A stretch of DNA of 25,369 bases from CAG-611 sp964487215 (GTDB taxonomy: Bacteria > Bacillota_I > Bacilli_A > RF39 > UBA660). Location: positions 1 through 25,369 of the forward strand of contig CAZAPU010000008.1 in NCBI GenBank assembly GCA_964487215.1. The letters are read 5' to 3'. The position numbers and the translations under genes were made by a program. The notes beneath the pieces are model-generated. The model made no database searches. It saw only the letters and a program-made list of their open reading frames with translations, and had not been told where the DNA came from. Shown one piece after another: positions 1 to 8,277 of this stretch. Each line of letters starts with the position of its first letter. Position 1 is the stretch's first letter.

Positions 1-1477
1 CACCACTCATATCATATATTCCATAAATTGTTCCTGTTGTGGATGCTCCTTGTCCTTTTGATGTTTCATAGGTTCCATTATTTGTATCTACCGCTGTTCC
101 TGCCGGTGCTCCATATCCTGTCATATAATTACTATTATTATTTCTTCCTATATTTGGACAAATCGTTAAATCAGTACATCTTCCATACATACTTTGACTT
201 AAATATGATACTGCTCCCCATTCATTATTTTTCATCATATGTGTATTTACTTCATTTCCATTTAATCCAAATGAATTGCTTACTTGTGATATACTTCTTC
301 CTACATAAAAGAAATTACTTACATCATTATATCTTAACGATTTTACACTTGGCTTTATTATTATTCCATTTGCATTAGTACATAATATATTTGTACAGTT
401 TAAATTATTTGTTGCTGAACTTGTTGCTAAAGTTGAATGACTTATTTCAAACTTTCCTACCCATATTCCTGCTTTATTTCCATCAAATGTAAATGCATCA
501 TGAGCTGTTGTGTTTGTATCTACGAATGTTATGTTAAATGCACCTGGATTTTCTATACTTCCTCCATTATAATTTTCATTCATCGTTGCACTAAATCTTG
601 GTATCCATACATACATCTGTAAGATATCATCCATTGATACTGCTTGTCCTACATTTGCTTGATTTGTATAATAACTTCTATCATGTTTTGTTATACTATC
701 TATACAATCTGTTGTGCATGTACTTGCTTCTTCTTTTACTAATACTGCATTTGCCCACATTCCTTTTTTTGTTCCATTTGTTGCATAACTATACCATTGA
801 TTATTTGCATCTGTATTATCTTCATCTGCTATTACCCAGTTTGTTCCATCATATCTTACTGGTACCATTCCTGTTACTAAATCTGGCTTATTTGCACCAC
901 TACCATCTAAATTTAATATTTGATTACCTATTATTTTTATATTTAAAAATATTGATTTTCCCATTAGAGCAGCTTTTTCATTAGCAGTTAATCCATCAAA
1001 ATTAATCCATAGTCTTAATTGACAATTTATAGTTTCTCCTGAAGTAATAAAATCTTCATGTATAAGTCTATTTACTGTTTCTAATGACATTGGTCCATAT
1101 TCTGTACCATTTATTCTTATTCCTACTCTAACATATTGATCATCTAATAATGTACCTTCATATTCAGAAATTGCCGTTACATCATCAGCTAATAGTATTT
1201 GATAACTTGCTTCATCTGTTCCATTATTTGTTATTGTAAAATTATAACTATTTTCTTGACTTAATCCTTCTAAATCTGTCATTTCAGTTAAGTCATCTAA
1301 TTCTATTCCTGCTTGTTCTTCTACTAAATTAAGTGAAATACTACCAGTTTTTATAACATTATTTTTACTACTATTAGTTACAATTGAGAATATAGCAAAA
1401 GATACTCCCACTAATAAAGAAAGTATTCCTATTATTGTTACAACAATTTGTATATTAAATATCTTTGGCATTCTCAT
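1..1477 (-). CDS. Large exported surface protein, TasA-like N-terminus and FGE/lectin-like C-terminal region (3' end outside window)
   Basis: The frame is open from the ATG at 1477 to the left edge, 492 visible codons with no stop, so the C-terminus is missing. A GGTGAG Shine-Dalgarno at 1481-1486 supports the start; a second ATG two codons in (1471) is an alternative. Residues about 8-28 form one hydrophobic segment after a short basic start, followed by a Thr/Asn/Ser-rich, beta-looking region (to about residue 195) like TasA or camelysin-type proteins handled by SipW-like signal peptidases. The rest carries motifs such as YVWIPRF, GIWVGKFE, MMKNNEWGA and, at the very edge, GIYDMSG, which resembles the GLYDMSG motif of the formylglycine-generating-enzyme/C-type-lectin fold. 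Inferred role: cell-surface or matrix protein, possibly ligand binding. Family placement is by eye; the exact substrate or partner cannot be told. Confidence 0.75.
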   Translation of the reverse strand, partial: MRMPKIFNIQIVVTIIGILSLLVGVSFAIFSIVTNSSKNNVIKTGSISLNLVEEQAGIELDDLTEMTDLEGLSQENSYNFTITNNGTDEASYQILLADDVTAISEYEGTLLDDQYVRVGIRINGTEYGPMSLETVNRLIHEDFITSGETINCQLRLWINFDGLTANEKAALMGKSIFLNIKIIGNQILNLDGSGANKPDLVTGMVPVRYDGTNWVIADEDNTDANNQWYSYATNGTKKGMWANAVLVKEEASTCTTDCIDSITKHDRSYYTNQANVGQAVSMDDILQMYVWIPRFSATMNENYNGGSIENPGAFNITFVDTNTTAHDAFTFDGNKAGIWVGKFEISHSTLATSSATNNLNCTNILCTNANGIIIKPSVKSLRYNDVSNFFYVGRSISQVSNSFGLNGNEVNTHMMKNNEWGAVSYLSQSMYGRCTDLTICPNIGRNNNSNYMTGYGAPAGTAVDTNNGTYETSKGQGASTTGTIYGIYDMSG

Positions 1478-1516
1478 ATACTCACCGAACCCTATTTTCT
1501 ATTATTTACTACTTAT

Positions 1517-1545
1517 AGTATATAAAAAATAATACTTTTATTCAA
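1517..1545 (-). promoter_or_regulatory. SigA-type promoter of the surface-protein gene
   Basis: On the minus strand TTGAAT (1540-1545) is separated by exactly 17 bases from TATACT (1517-1522). It overlaps the terminator of the upstream HD gene, so termination and initiation share the same DNA. Predicted leader about 30 nt. Confidence 0.6.
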
Positions 1546-1556
1546 GTATTATTTTT
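1525..1556 (-). terminator. Intrinsic terminator of the HD-domain gene, stop codon in its loop
   Basis: Perfect 13-bp inverted repeat (1525-1537 with 1544-1556), loop of 6 that contains the TAA stop of the HD gene, and a U-rich 3' arm on the minus-strand transcript. Confidence 0.8.
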
Positions 1557-2572
1557 TTATTGTATACATATTTATCTTTTTTCAAATTCAAATATTTATT
1601 TAAGTTTACTTTACAATTATTATTTATTTCTATTATTCTTACTATTTTGCCTTTATTCTTTACTAATGGATTTATATATCTTTTTTTTGTTTCAGTTAAA
1701 TAACAATAATTATTTTTATAATTTTTATTTGATAATTGAATATCTTTTCTTTGTAAACTAATAAAGTTTTTATATAATTTTTTAGTTAATTTATTAGTTT
1801 TTAATTTTTTTATCATTTGTTTTTCTTTTAAATTATATAAATCTTTTTCTATAATTATATTATTATCTATTAATATTTTAACTATATCTCCTAATAAAGA
1901 CATAGCATATGTATCACAAATATCATCTGTTAAATTGGCATCATTCATTGAATATTTAAAAAATAGTAATCCTTGATTTATATTATTAAATCCTATTTCT
2001 TTAGTATTATCTTGTTCAAATACTTTTATATTATTAAATAAATATTTTATTTCATTTATTGTAATACTTTTACCCCATAATAAATTATCTATAAATACTG
2101 CATCTAATCTATCAATACATAATCTTGGTCTTTTATTATCTGCAACAGGAAAGTCTTTTACATTAATTATTTCATTTATATCTATATTATGTTTTTCTAA
2201 TATATCTTTTATTTCTTTTGAATTTTTAATAATATCTTCTGTATACTTTTCTGTTATTTCTTGATTTATTGGATCGTTTTCCATAATATCTATTACATGT
2301 GAAAAAACAGGTGTTGCTATATCATGTAACAATACTGCTACAGTTCCTTTAATATCTTCAGTTAGAATATAATACATTTTAGCTGTATTAATACTATGAT
2401 CTAATCTTGTATAGCATTCACTAAAGTTATATATTCCTTTAGGTCCATAATACATACCGCAATGATAAGAAATATATTTTAATCTTTTTAATTCTTTAGT
2501 TTTTATTAATTCATTTACTATTGGAATGTTTATATTAAATAAATTGTTATATTCCTTTATTATCTTTCTCAT
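1538..2572 (-). CDS. HD-domain phosphohydrolase family protein
   Basis: 344 aa. The HD superfamily metal site is visible: His59 in RLDHS, the HD pair His83-Asp84 in LLHDIATPVFSH with His92, and a later DRLDAVFID motif near residues 154-162. This arrangement is like the dGTPase/COG1078-type HD proteins, which hydrolyse nucleotide phosphates or phosphodiesters; the actual substrate is unknown. The C-terminal third is Lys/Asn-rich with no recognised motif. The start ATG overlaps the uvrC 3' end by 26 bases in another frame, so the two genes are probably co-transcribed and translationally coupled. The pairing with uvrC suggests, but does not prove, a nucleotide-metabolism or repair role. Confidence 0.75.
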   Translation of the reverse strand: MRKIIKEYNNLFNINIPIVNELIKTKELKRLKYISYHCGMYYGPKGIYNFSECYTRLDHSINTAKMYYILTEDIKGTVAVLLHDIATPVFSHVIDIMENDPINQEITEKYTEDIIKNSKEIKDILEKHNIDINEIINVKDFPVADNKRPRLCIDRLDAVFIDNLLWGKSITINEIKYLFNNIKVFEQDNTKEIGFNNINQGLLFFKYSMNDANLTDDICDTYAMSLLGDIVKILIDNNIIIEKDLYNLKEKQMIKKLKTNKLTKKLYKNFISLQRKDIQLSNKNYKNNYCYLTETKKRYINPLVKNKGKIVRIIEINNNCKVNLNKYLNLKKDKYVYNKKIILE

Positions 2573-4328
2573 AATTATCTAAGTACTCCTTTAGTTGCAC
2601 AATAACAGTATTAGGAATAATTTTACTTAATTCTTCTACTGTAGCTTCCTTTAATTTTTTTACTGAACCATATTTTTTTAATAAAAGATTCTTTCTTTTT
2701 TCTCCAATACCTGAAATATTATCTAATATACTTGAAATAGATCCTTTACTTCTTATATCTCTATGATATGTTATTACAAATCTATGTACTTCGTCCTGCA
2801 TCTTTGTTAAATATAAAAATATTTTACTATTTTTAGGTACTGATATTTCTTTTAAATTAGAATCAATAATTGTACTAGTTCTATGTTTTAAATCTTTTTT
2901 TAATCCTATTATTTTAATATTTAAATTTAAACTATCTAAAACTGATTTAACAACACTTACTTGTAATTCTCCTCCATCTAAAATAATTAAATCTGGTTTC
3001 GTTAAGTTATCTAAAAGTACTCTATAATATCTACGATATATTACTTCTCTCATTGCACTTAAATCATCCTTAACATCAACATTTATTTTATATTTTCGAT
3101 ATTCTGATTTCTTTGGTTCCATATTTTCATATACAACCATTGCTCCTACAAAATAAGTTCCAAATAAATGTGAATTATCAAATAACTCTATTCTTTCTAA
3201 TTTTTCTAAATTTAATAATTCTTTTAATTCTTCTTGAACTGATTCTTTTATATTTTTGTCTCTATTAAGAATTTCTAATTTTTCTTTTAATGTTGTAGCA
3301 GCATTTAAATTAGCTAAATCTAAAATCTTTTTTATATCTCCTTTTTGAGGTGTAATAACATTAATATTTAAATATTTATTAAGTAATTCTTGATCAACAA
3401 AATCAGGTACAACTATTTCTTTAGGTAAATCAAATTTCTCATAAAAATCTATTACATATCTTATAAACATATCATTATCATATTCATTATAATCAAATAT
3501 TTTATGAAATCTTCCAATAACAACACCTTTTCTAACTATTAAGGTTTCAATAACAGAAAAATCATCTTTCTGATAATATCCAAATACATCAAAATTATAA
3601 TCTATATTTGAAACAATAATTTGTTTATTTAAAGTTTCCTTTATATCATCTATTTTTTGTTTTAATTCTAAAGCTTTTTCATAATTTAAAGCTAAACTTG
3701 CTTTATTCATTTCTTCTTCAAGTTTTTTTGTTAATACTTTATAATCTCCATTTAAAATATTAATTATCTCTTTAATCATTTTATCTATAACATCTTGATC
3801 TATATTGAATTTACAATAACCAAGGCATTCATTAATATGATAATATAAGCATAAATCTTTATTTAAATTATTACATTTTCTTAAAGGATAAACTCTATTA
3901 ATAAGATCTACTGTTGTTCTAGCACTAGTAACATTTGGATAAGGTCCAAATAATTTATTTTTTGTTTTTCTTCTTTTTTTAGTTCTTACTATTTTTAATT
4001 TTGGATATTTTTCATTAGTTAATTCTATAAAAGGATATGTTTTATCATCTTTTAATAAAATATTATATTTAGGATTATATTTTTTTATTAAACTTATTTC
4101 TAATATTAAAGATTCTACTTCTGTATTAGTTACAATATATTCGAAATCATTAATATTTGAAACAAGTGCTAAAGTTTTACCTGTTTGTATTTTATTAAAA
4201 TAACTTTTTAATCTACGATCAAGTTTCTTGGCTTTTCCAACATAAATAATGTTATTATCTTTGTTTTTCATTAAGTAACAACCGGGTTTTGATGGTACAA
4301 GAGAAAGTTTTTCTTTAATATTAGTCAT
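2547..4328 (-). CDS. uvrC: Excinuclease ABC subunit C
   Basis: 593 aa, normal for UvrC, which makes both incisions around a DNA lesion in UvrABC nucleotide excision repair. Visible in order: GIY-YIG nuclease domain at the N-terminus (PGCYLMKNKDNNIIYVGKAK), Cys-containing region, a UVR motif that binds UvrB (KASLALNYEKALELKQK), the C-terminal RNase H-like nuclease (ELFDNSHLFGT; DLIILDGGELQ; DEVHRF) and a helix-hairpin-helix (ISGIGEKRK). I chose the ATG at 4328 because AGAGGTGAA lies just upstream (4332-4340) and the protein then begins like other UvrCs; the frame is open for 25 more codons upstream but without support. The usual DGGKGQ-type stretch reads DGGELQ here, a mild variation. Confidence 0.97.
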   Translation of the reverse strand: MTNIKEKLSLVPSKPGCYLMKNKDNNIIYVGKAKKLDRRLKSYFNKIQTGKTLALVSNINDFEYIVTNTEVESLILEISLIKKYNPKYNILLKDDKTYPFIELTNEKYPKLKIVRTKKRRKTKNKLFGPYPNVTSARTTVDLINRVYPLRKCNNLNKDLCLYYHINECLGYCKFNIDQDVIDKMIKEIINILNGDYKVLTKKLEEEMNKASLALNYEKALELKQKIDDIKETLNKQIIVSNIDYNFDVFGYYQKDDFSVIETLIVRKGVVIGRFHKIFDYNEYDNDMFIRYVIDFYEKFDLPKEIVVPDFVDQELLNKYLNINVITPQKGDIKKILDLANLNAATTLKEKLEILNRDKNIKESVQEELKELLNLEKLERIELFDNSHLFGTYFVGAMVVYENMEPKKSEYRKYKINVDVKDDLSAMREVIYRRYYRVLLDNLTKPDLIILDGGELQVSVVKSVLDSLNLNIKIIGLKKDLKHRTSTIIDSNLKEISVPKNSKIFLYLTKMQDEVHRFVITYHRDIRSKGSISSILDNISGIGEKRKNLLLKKYGSVKKLKEATVEELSKIIPNTVIVQLKEYLDNYEKDNKGI

Positions 4329-4352
4329 AGTTTCACCTCTTTTATAAGTTTT

Positions 4353-4358
4353 ATTATA
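4353..4358 (-). promoter_or_regulatory. Probable -10 box of the uvrC promoter
   Basis: TATAAT on the minus strand, about 24 bases before the uvrC start. The -35 is weak, TTGTAT 20 bases upstream. Divergent with the yigZ promoter. Confidence 0.4.
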
Positions 4359-4379
4359 TAATATTTTAGATTTTTTTGA

Positions 4380-4401
4380 TACAATAATCTTGGTGATGGA
4401 C
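4380..4401 (+). promoter_or_regulatory. yigZ -10 box and compact leader
   Basis: TACAAT at 4380-4385, six bases, GGTGAT (4392-4397), four bases, then ATG at 4402. Transcription would start at or next to the Shine-Dalgarno. Same layout as upstream of rnhC (7344-7365). Confidence 0.55.
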
Positions 4402-4974
4402 ATGAATATTATTAAAAATAATACGACAAATGAACTTATTATTAAAAAATCAAAATTTATTACTTATTTATATTATGTAGATAACATAGATATTATAAAT
4501 ATTTATTTAAATGAAATAAGATTAAAATATAAAGATTGTACCCATATTTGTTATGCTTATATTTATGATAATAAAAAGAAATATAATGATGATAATGAAC
4601 CTGGAGGTACTGCTGGACTACCTATATTAAATATTTTAGAAAAAAACAATTTAAGTAATGTTTTAGCAATTGTTGTTAGATATTTTGGAGGTATTAAATT
4701 AGGAGCTAACGGATTAATTAGAGCTTATTCTAATTCTATTAAAGAATGTTTAATTCAAGCAGGTACAACGGAATATATAAAAATATATAAAATAAAACTT
4801 ACTACTAGTCATAATAATTTAAAATTATTAAATACTATTACTAATAATTATAAAATAATAAATAAAACTTTTTCTAATGATATAGGATATACAATTATTA
4901 TAGAAGAAAAAGATAAAGATACTTTATTTAAAGAATTAGATGAAATTAATGAAATAAAAAAAGAAATTATTTAA
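4402..4974 (+). CDS. yigZ: YigZ/IMPACT family protein
   Basis: 190 aa. The N-terminal UPF0029/IMPACT domain is clear from the signature DDNEPGGTAGLPIL and VVRYFGGIKLGANGLIRAY; the C-terminal part fits the DUF1949 ferredoxin-like domain. The family is widespread; the eukaryotic IMPACT relative regulates Gcn2, and the bacterial role is poorly defined. The ATG at 4402 is preferred over upstream TTG/GTG/ATG codons because GGTGAT lies four bases before it, exactly as at rnhC. It is a lone plus-strand gene, divergent from uvrC and convergent with the GreA-like gene, with which it shares a bidirectional terminator. Confidence 0.92.
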   Translation: MNIIKNNTTNELIIKKSKFITYLYYVDNIDIINIYLNEIRLKYKDCTHICYAYIYDNKKKYNDDNEPGGTAGLPILNILEKNNLSNVLAIVVRYFGGIKLGANGLIRAYSNSIKECLIQAGTTEYIKIYKIKLTTSHNNLKLLNTITNNYKIINKTFSNDIGYTIIIEEKDKDTLFKELDEINEIKKEII

Positions 4975-4988
4975 TATAATTTCTTTTT
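4958..4988. terminator. Bidirectional terminator between yigZ and the GreA-like gene
   Basis: Perfect 13-bp inverted repeat (4958-4970 with 4976-4988), loop of five that contains the yigZ TAA. T-rich on both strands. The GreA-like gene stops two bases from the other side. Confidence 0.85.
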
Positions 4989-4989
4989 A

Positions 4990-5493
4990 TTATCTTTGTT
5001 TTTGATTTGGTTTTGTTATGTTTAATATTACTGCAATTATTGTTATATTTGATTCAGGTATTGCATATGAAACTTCAGTATTAACAGGTTGATGATAAAT
5101 AGCTTGTCCAAGTGGTGATGTTATTAATAATTCATCATCTTTTGGATCTGCATCTACTAATACAAATGAAACTTCTTCTGTATCATTTTCATCATATATG
5201 ATTTTTACAACTACCGTATCATTTACTTCTGCAATTTCACTAGTAGCATCTTTATCTATTTCTTTTATTTTTACTACACTTAATTCTTGTTTTATTTCTT
5301 TTAAATTTTGGTTTAATGTATCTATTCTCACTCTACAAGAAGCTACAGCAGAATCAATCTTTTTACCTTCTGCTTCTCTCATAAGTCCAGCTAAAGTTCC
5401 TGTTTCTTTTTTTATTTTTTCATTTAATTCTTCTAATTTTGCTCTTAACTTTCTATAACCTTCTTCAGTAATATATTTTGGTTGATTATCCAT
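4990..5493 (-). CDS. GreA-like transcription factor lacking the acidic tip
   Basis: 167 aa with the two-domain GreA/GreB layout: an N-terminal antiparallel coiled coil starting YITEEGYRKLRAKLEELNE, then an FKBP-like domain with the SPLGQAI segment at about 126-132. Canonical Gre factors reach into the RNA polymerase secondary channel and stimulate cleavage of backtracked RNA using acidic residues at the coiled-coil tip. Aligned by eye with E. coli GreA, residues 39-54 here read REAEGKKIDSAVASCR where GreA has REHGDLKENAEYHAAR, so the equivalents of Asp41 and Glu44 are Gly and Ile. Likely binds polymerase but does not catalyse cleavage, as known for divergent Gre homologues; this is inference. 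Start at 5493 has an AGAAGGA site; the frame extends 18 codons upstream without support. It follows the pentapeptide-like gene directly. Confidence 0.8.
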   Translation of the reverse strand: MDNQPKYITEEGYRKLRAKLEELNEKIKKETGTLAGLMREAEGKKIDSAVASCRVRIDTLNQNLKEIKQELSVVKIKEIDKDATSEIAEVNDTVVVKIIYDENDTEEVSFVLVDADPKDDELLITSPLGQAIYHQPVNTEVSYAIPESNITIIAVILNITKPNQKQR

Positions 5494-5550
5494 TATAAAA
5501 ATCCTTCTTTCTAAATTAATTATAAAACTTAAAAATATACTTTTCAAGTT

Positions 5551-6105
5551 TTATTGTCTTTTTTTTACTTTAATCATTGACAAACTGGTATCAACAGCAT
5601 CATAAACAGATTTTATATTTGTTGTAACAGTATCTATATCATTTATAATATATTGATTTTTTTGAGCTTGAATTTCTTTAAAAGGTTGTGCCTTTCTTTT
5701 ATTTTCAAACATATATTTTTGAAAAAATGTATTTGCATTTATTGCTCCTTTTAAATCTGCTCCTTGTAACTTTACTCCCTCAAATGATTTACCAATAAAG
5801 TTCAATGGATATTTACCCCATCTCATATCTTTATCATATACAGTTTGTGGATCTATATTAGCATTAGTTCCTGTAAAGTTTTTACCACCAATAAAAACAT
5901 GACTCCAATCTATATCGCTTAAATCAAATTTTCTTAATGTAGTATTATCAATATCATTATATATAATTATTTTACCACCATATTCAGAAAATAAAAATGT
6001 TCTTAAGATTGTTATATTTAACTTTATACTTGCATCTTTTATTTTCTTGTTACTTATTTGATTTAAAATATATTTCCTAAGTTCACATATCTTTATATTA
6101 TTCAT
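5551..6105 (-). CDS. Protein with short pentapeptide-like repeat segment, unknown function
   Basis: 184 aa, no signal peptide or membrane segment. About residues 60-130 contain spaced A(D/N)L-type steps such as NFTGTNANI, SFEGVKLQGADLKGA, typical of a short right-handed beta-helix of the pentapeptide class, but far fewer turns than in DNA-gyrase-protecting pentapeptide proteins. The C-terminal 55 residues are predicted helical and Lys-rich. Start is supported by GGAGG eight bases before the ATG. It lies 57 bases upstream of the GreA-like gene start on the same strand and is probably co-transcribed with it. I do not recognise a named family, and no function can be assigned from sequence. Confidence 0.7.
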   Translation of the reverse strand: MNNIKICELRKYILNQISNKKIKDASIKLNITILRTFLFSEYGGKIIIYNDIDNTTLRKFDLSDIDWSHVFIGGKNFTGTNANIDPQTVYDKDMRWGKYPLNFIGKSFEGVKLQGADLKGAINANTFFQKYMFENKRKAQPFKEIQAQKNQYIINDIDTVTTNIKSVYDAVDTSLSMIKVKKRQ

Positions 6106-6156
6106 AGATTCCTCCAGTACAAGCTATTTTATATAATTTAAACAAAAAAATCAAGT

Positions 6157-6179
6157 AAAAAAGACATTTTAGTCTTTTT
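6157..6179 (-). terminator. Intrinsic terminator after trxA
   Basis: Eight-bp inverted repeat of AAAAAGAC and GTCTTTTT with a six-base loop. On the minus strand it begins inside the trxA stop codon and ends in a T run. Confidence 0.75.
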
Positions 6180-6477
6180 AATTAAATTCTTTTAAAATTG
6201 ATTCTTTTGAAGTAAACCCAGATTGTCTTTTTATTAAATTACCATCTTTATAATATAATAAAGTTGGTACTGTCATAATTGCAAAGCTTTGAGCTAAATC
6301 TGGATGTTCATCTACATCAACTTTTATAACTTTTATGCTTGCTCTTTCACTTCCAATATTTTCTAAAATTGGACTAAGCATTTTACATGGGCCACACCAA
6401 GTAGCATAAAAATCTACTAATACATTTCCATCTTTTATTTCACTGTTAAAATCTTCATTTTTTAAATGTAATAACAT
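6178..6477 (-). CDS. trxA: Thioredoxin
   Basis: 99 aa, slightly shorter than the usual 104-110 of cytosolic thioredoxins. The active site is WCGPC with Cys28 and Cys31, and the cis-proline is in MTVPTLLYY at Pro71. No signal peptide. It reduces protein disulfides with electrons from thioredoxin reductase. A strong AAGGAGG lies five bases before the ATG. It follows the cvpA-like gene with a 12-base gap and ends in its own terminator, so it is the last gene of that unit. Confidence 0.95.
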   Translation of the reverse strand: MLLHLKNEDFNSEIKDGNVLVDFYATWCGPCKMLSPILENIGSERASIKVIKVDVDEHPDLAQSFAIMTVPTLLYYKDGNLIKRQSGFTSKESILKEFN

Positions 6478-6489
6478 AAAACCTCCTTA

Positions 6490-7200
6490 TTAATATTTTT
6501 GTAATATCTCTTCAATACCATCAATTTGGATTTTATTTTTTGATATTAGTCTATTAACATATTCTGTTGTAATTATTTTATTTTTTAACATTATATCTAT
6601 AGAATTCTTATTAAATTCATTACTATCTTGATCCATTGAGTAAGTCTTCCCTAATTCATATATTTCCATAACAGAAGTTCCTGTTTTAGAAACAATACTT
6701 GATAATCCAACAGACGAATTTAATATAACTGGCATAGCCTTTGATTCATTCAATATCTCTAAATTTATTGCTGGTTGATTTAAAACAAATAATGCAATAA
6801 ATACTATAACATATCCTTCTATTAATCCTAAAATAAATCCTGCTATCTTTGAAGGTATACTAAGTATTATTGTAAACTTTAATATTTTTTCAAATAATCC
6901 TGTTATTTTTATTAAAACAGCTAGTATTGCAGTAAATACTCCTAACATAAATATAAATGCAAGCATTTGATATACAATAATATTTAATGTACTTAAACCT
7001 GCTATTGAACCACTAAATTTTATAAAAGGCAAATTGTAACTAAAGAAATCCGCTAAATAATCCTTAAAATAATATGCTAATATAAATACTAAAACTGTAC
7101 CAATGGTAATTACCGTTTGTTTAAAAAAACCTCTTTTTAATCCAATAACTGCAAGCATTAATAATATGATCAAAATACATACATCAACTATCCCAATCAC
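6490..7200 (-). CDS. CvpA family membrane protein
   Basis: 236 aa. Four hydrophobic segments lie within about residues 4-22, 29-46, 70-98 and 115-142; the start VDVCILIILLMLAVIGLKRG and the following FF are typical of the CvpA (colicin V production) family. The family is linked to envelope homeostasis in several bacteria but its molecular activity is unclear. The C-terminal 90 residues are soluble and not conserved by eye. Start is a GTG at 7200 with GGAAGTGAT six bases upstream. It is transcribed divergently from rnhC and followed directly by trxA. Confidence 0.85.
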   Translation of the reverse strand: MIGIVDVCILIILLMLAVIGLKRGFFKQTVITIGTVLVFILAYYFKDYLADFFSYNLPFIKFSGSIAGLSTLNIIVYQMLAFIFMLGVFTAILAVLIKITGLFEKILKFTIILSIPSKIAGFILGLIEGYVIVFIALFVLNQPAINLEILNESKAMPVILNSSVGLSSIVSKTGTSVMEIYELGKTYSMDQDSNEFNKNSIDIMLKNKIITTEYVNRLISKNKIQIDGIEEILQKY

Positions 7201-7343
7201 TTAAAATCACTTCCTATATTATTATTATACATTACTATAAAAAAATATTCCATAATTATTTATTAAGAAAAGTAAAATATAAGTCTACTACTAAGAAAAA
7301 GCAATAAAAAGACAAAATGATTTTTCTTTTTTTGTTTTTATGT

Positions 7344-7365
7344 TACAATTATCTTGGTGATATAT
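7344..7365 (+). promoter_or_regulatory. rnhC -10 box and compact leader
   Basis: TACAAT (7344-7349), six bases, GGTGAT (7356-7361), four bases, ATG at 7366. No convincing -35 in the T-rich stretch upstream. Confidence 0.55.
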
Positions 7366-8265
7366 ATGAATGTTGTCATAAAAGTTAGTGAAGAAACAAA
7401 AAATAAAATGATTGATTATTATAAAGATAAATTAAGAGAAAAAACTCCTCCTTATGCTATATTTCAAGCTATGGAAGAAGATACAATAATCACTTTATAT
7501 GAATCAAAAAAATGTATGTTTCAAGGCACTGCTGCTGATGTAGATGCTAATATGTGGAAAGCTATGGATGGCCAAAGTCTTGAACCAGAAAAAGATTATT
7601 CAATTTATTATAATTGTTCTGCAGTTGGTTCAGATGAAGTTGGTACAGGAGACTATTTTGGACCTATTGTAGTCACTGCTGCTTTTGTTTCAAAAGACAA
7701 TATTAAATTTCTTGAAGAATTAGGAATTAAAGATTCAAAAAAGATTACAGATGAAAAAATATTAAGTACTGTACCAAAATTTATTAATAAAATTCAATAT
7801 AAAAGTATTATTTTATCTAATGAAGAATTTAATTTAAAATATAATAATGAAACTAATATGAATAAAATAAAAGCAATTATGCACAATAAAGTTCTTTATA
7901 CATTATTAGATGATTTAAAGGAAAAACCAGATTATGTAATTATAGATGAATTTGCTAAAGAAAATAGATATTATGATTATTTAAAGGAAGTACCTGATGT
8001 TGTAAAAGGAATTACTTTTATCACAAAAGCTGAAGATAAAAATTTAGCAGTAGCAGCTGCTTCTATGATAAGTAGATATATTTTCTTAAAAGAATTTGAT
8101 AAACTTTGTGATACATATCATATACCATTACCAAAAGGTGCTGGTAGTGAAGTTGATAAAATTGGTCAAGAACTTGTAGATAAAGAAGGAAAAGAAATAC
8201 TAAATAAAGTAGCTAAGAAAAACTTTTCAAATACTAAAAGAATATTAAAAACAATCATTTTCTAA
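7366..8265 (+). CDS. rnhC: Ribonuclease HIII
   Basis: 299 aa, typical for RNase HIII, which removes RNA from RNA/DNA hybrids. The N-terminal ~80 residues fit the TBP-like substrate-binding domain that separates HIII from HII. The catalytic domain starts with SDEVGTGDYFGP (Asp89-Glu90 region), followed by GIKDSKK, the VIIDEFA acidic strand and a KAEDKNLAVAAASMISR block. The ATG at 7366 is chosen because GGTGAT lies four bases upstream; TTG and GTG codons further up overlap that site. Plus-strand single gene between cvpA-like (divergent) and holA (convergent). Confidence 0.95.
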   Translation: MNVVIKVSEETKNKMIDYYKDKLREKTPPYAIFQAMEEDTIITLYESKKCMFQGTAADVDANMWKAMDGQSLEPEKDYSIYYNCSAVGSDEVGTGDYFGPIVVTAAFVSKDNIKFLEELGIKDSKKITDEKILSTVPKFINKIQYKSIILSNEEFNLKYNNETNMNKIKAIMHNKVLYTLLDDLKEKPDYVIIDEFAKENRYYDYLKEVPDVVKGITFITKAEDKNLAVAAASMISRYIFLKEFDKLCDTYHIPLPKGAGSEVDKIGQELVDKEGKEILNKVAKKNFSNTKRILKTIIF

Positions 8266-8277
8266 TGATTGTTTTTT
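8249..8277. terminator. Bidirectional terminator between rnhC and holA
   Basis: Perfect 11-bp stem AAACAATCATT / AATGATTGTTT with loop TTCT, followed by a T run on the plus strand and preceded by an A run for the minus strand. The rnhC stop spans the loop edge (8263-8265). Confidence 0.9.

Noticed and set aside
28..984. Open frames on the plus strand rich in Leu, Tyr and His.
   Set aside because: They are shadows of the minus-strand surface-protein gene, which has a start, Shine-Dalgarno, promoter and coherent protein motifs.
5551..6105. A gyrase-protecting pentapeptide (Qnr-like) protein.
   Set aside because: Only a short run of weak A(D/N)L-type steps is seen, far too few for a full Qnr-type beta-helix, and the rest is unrelated.
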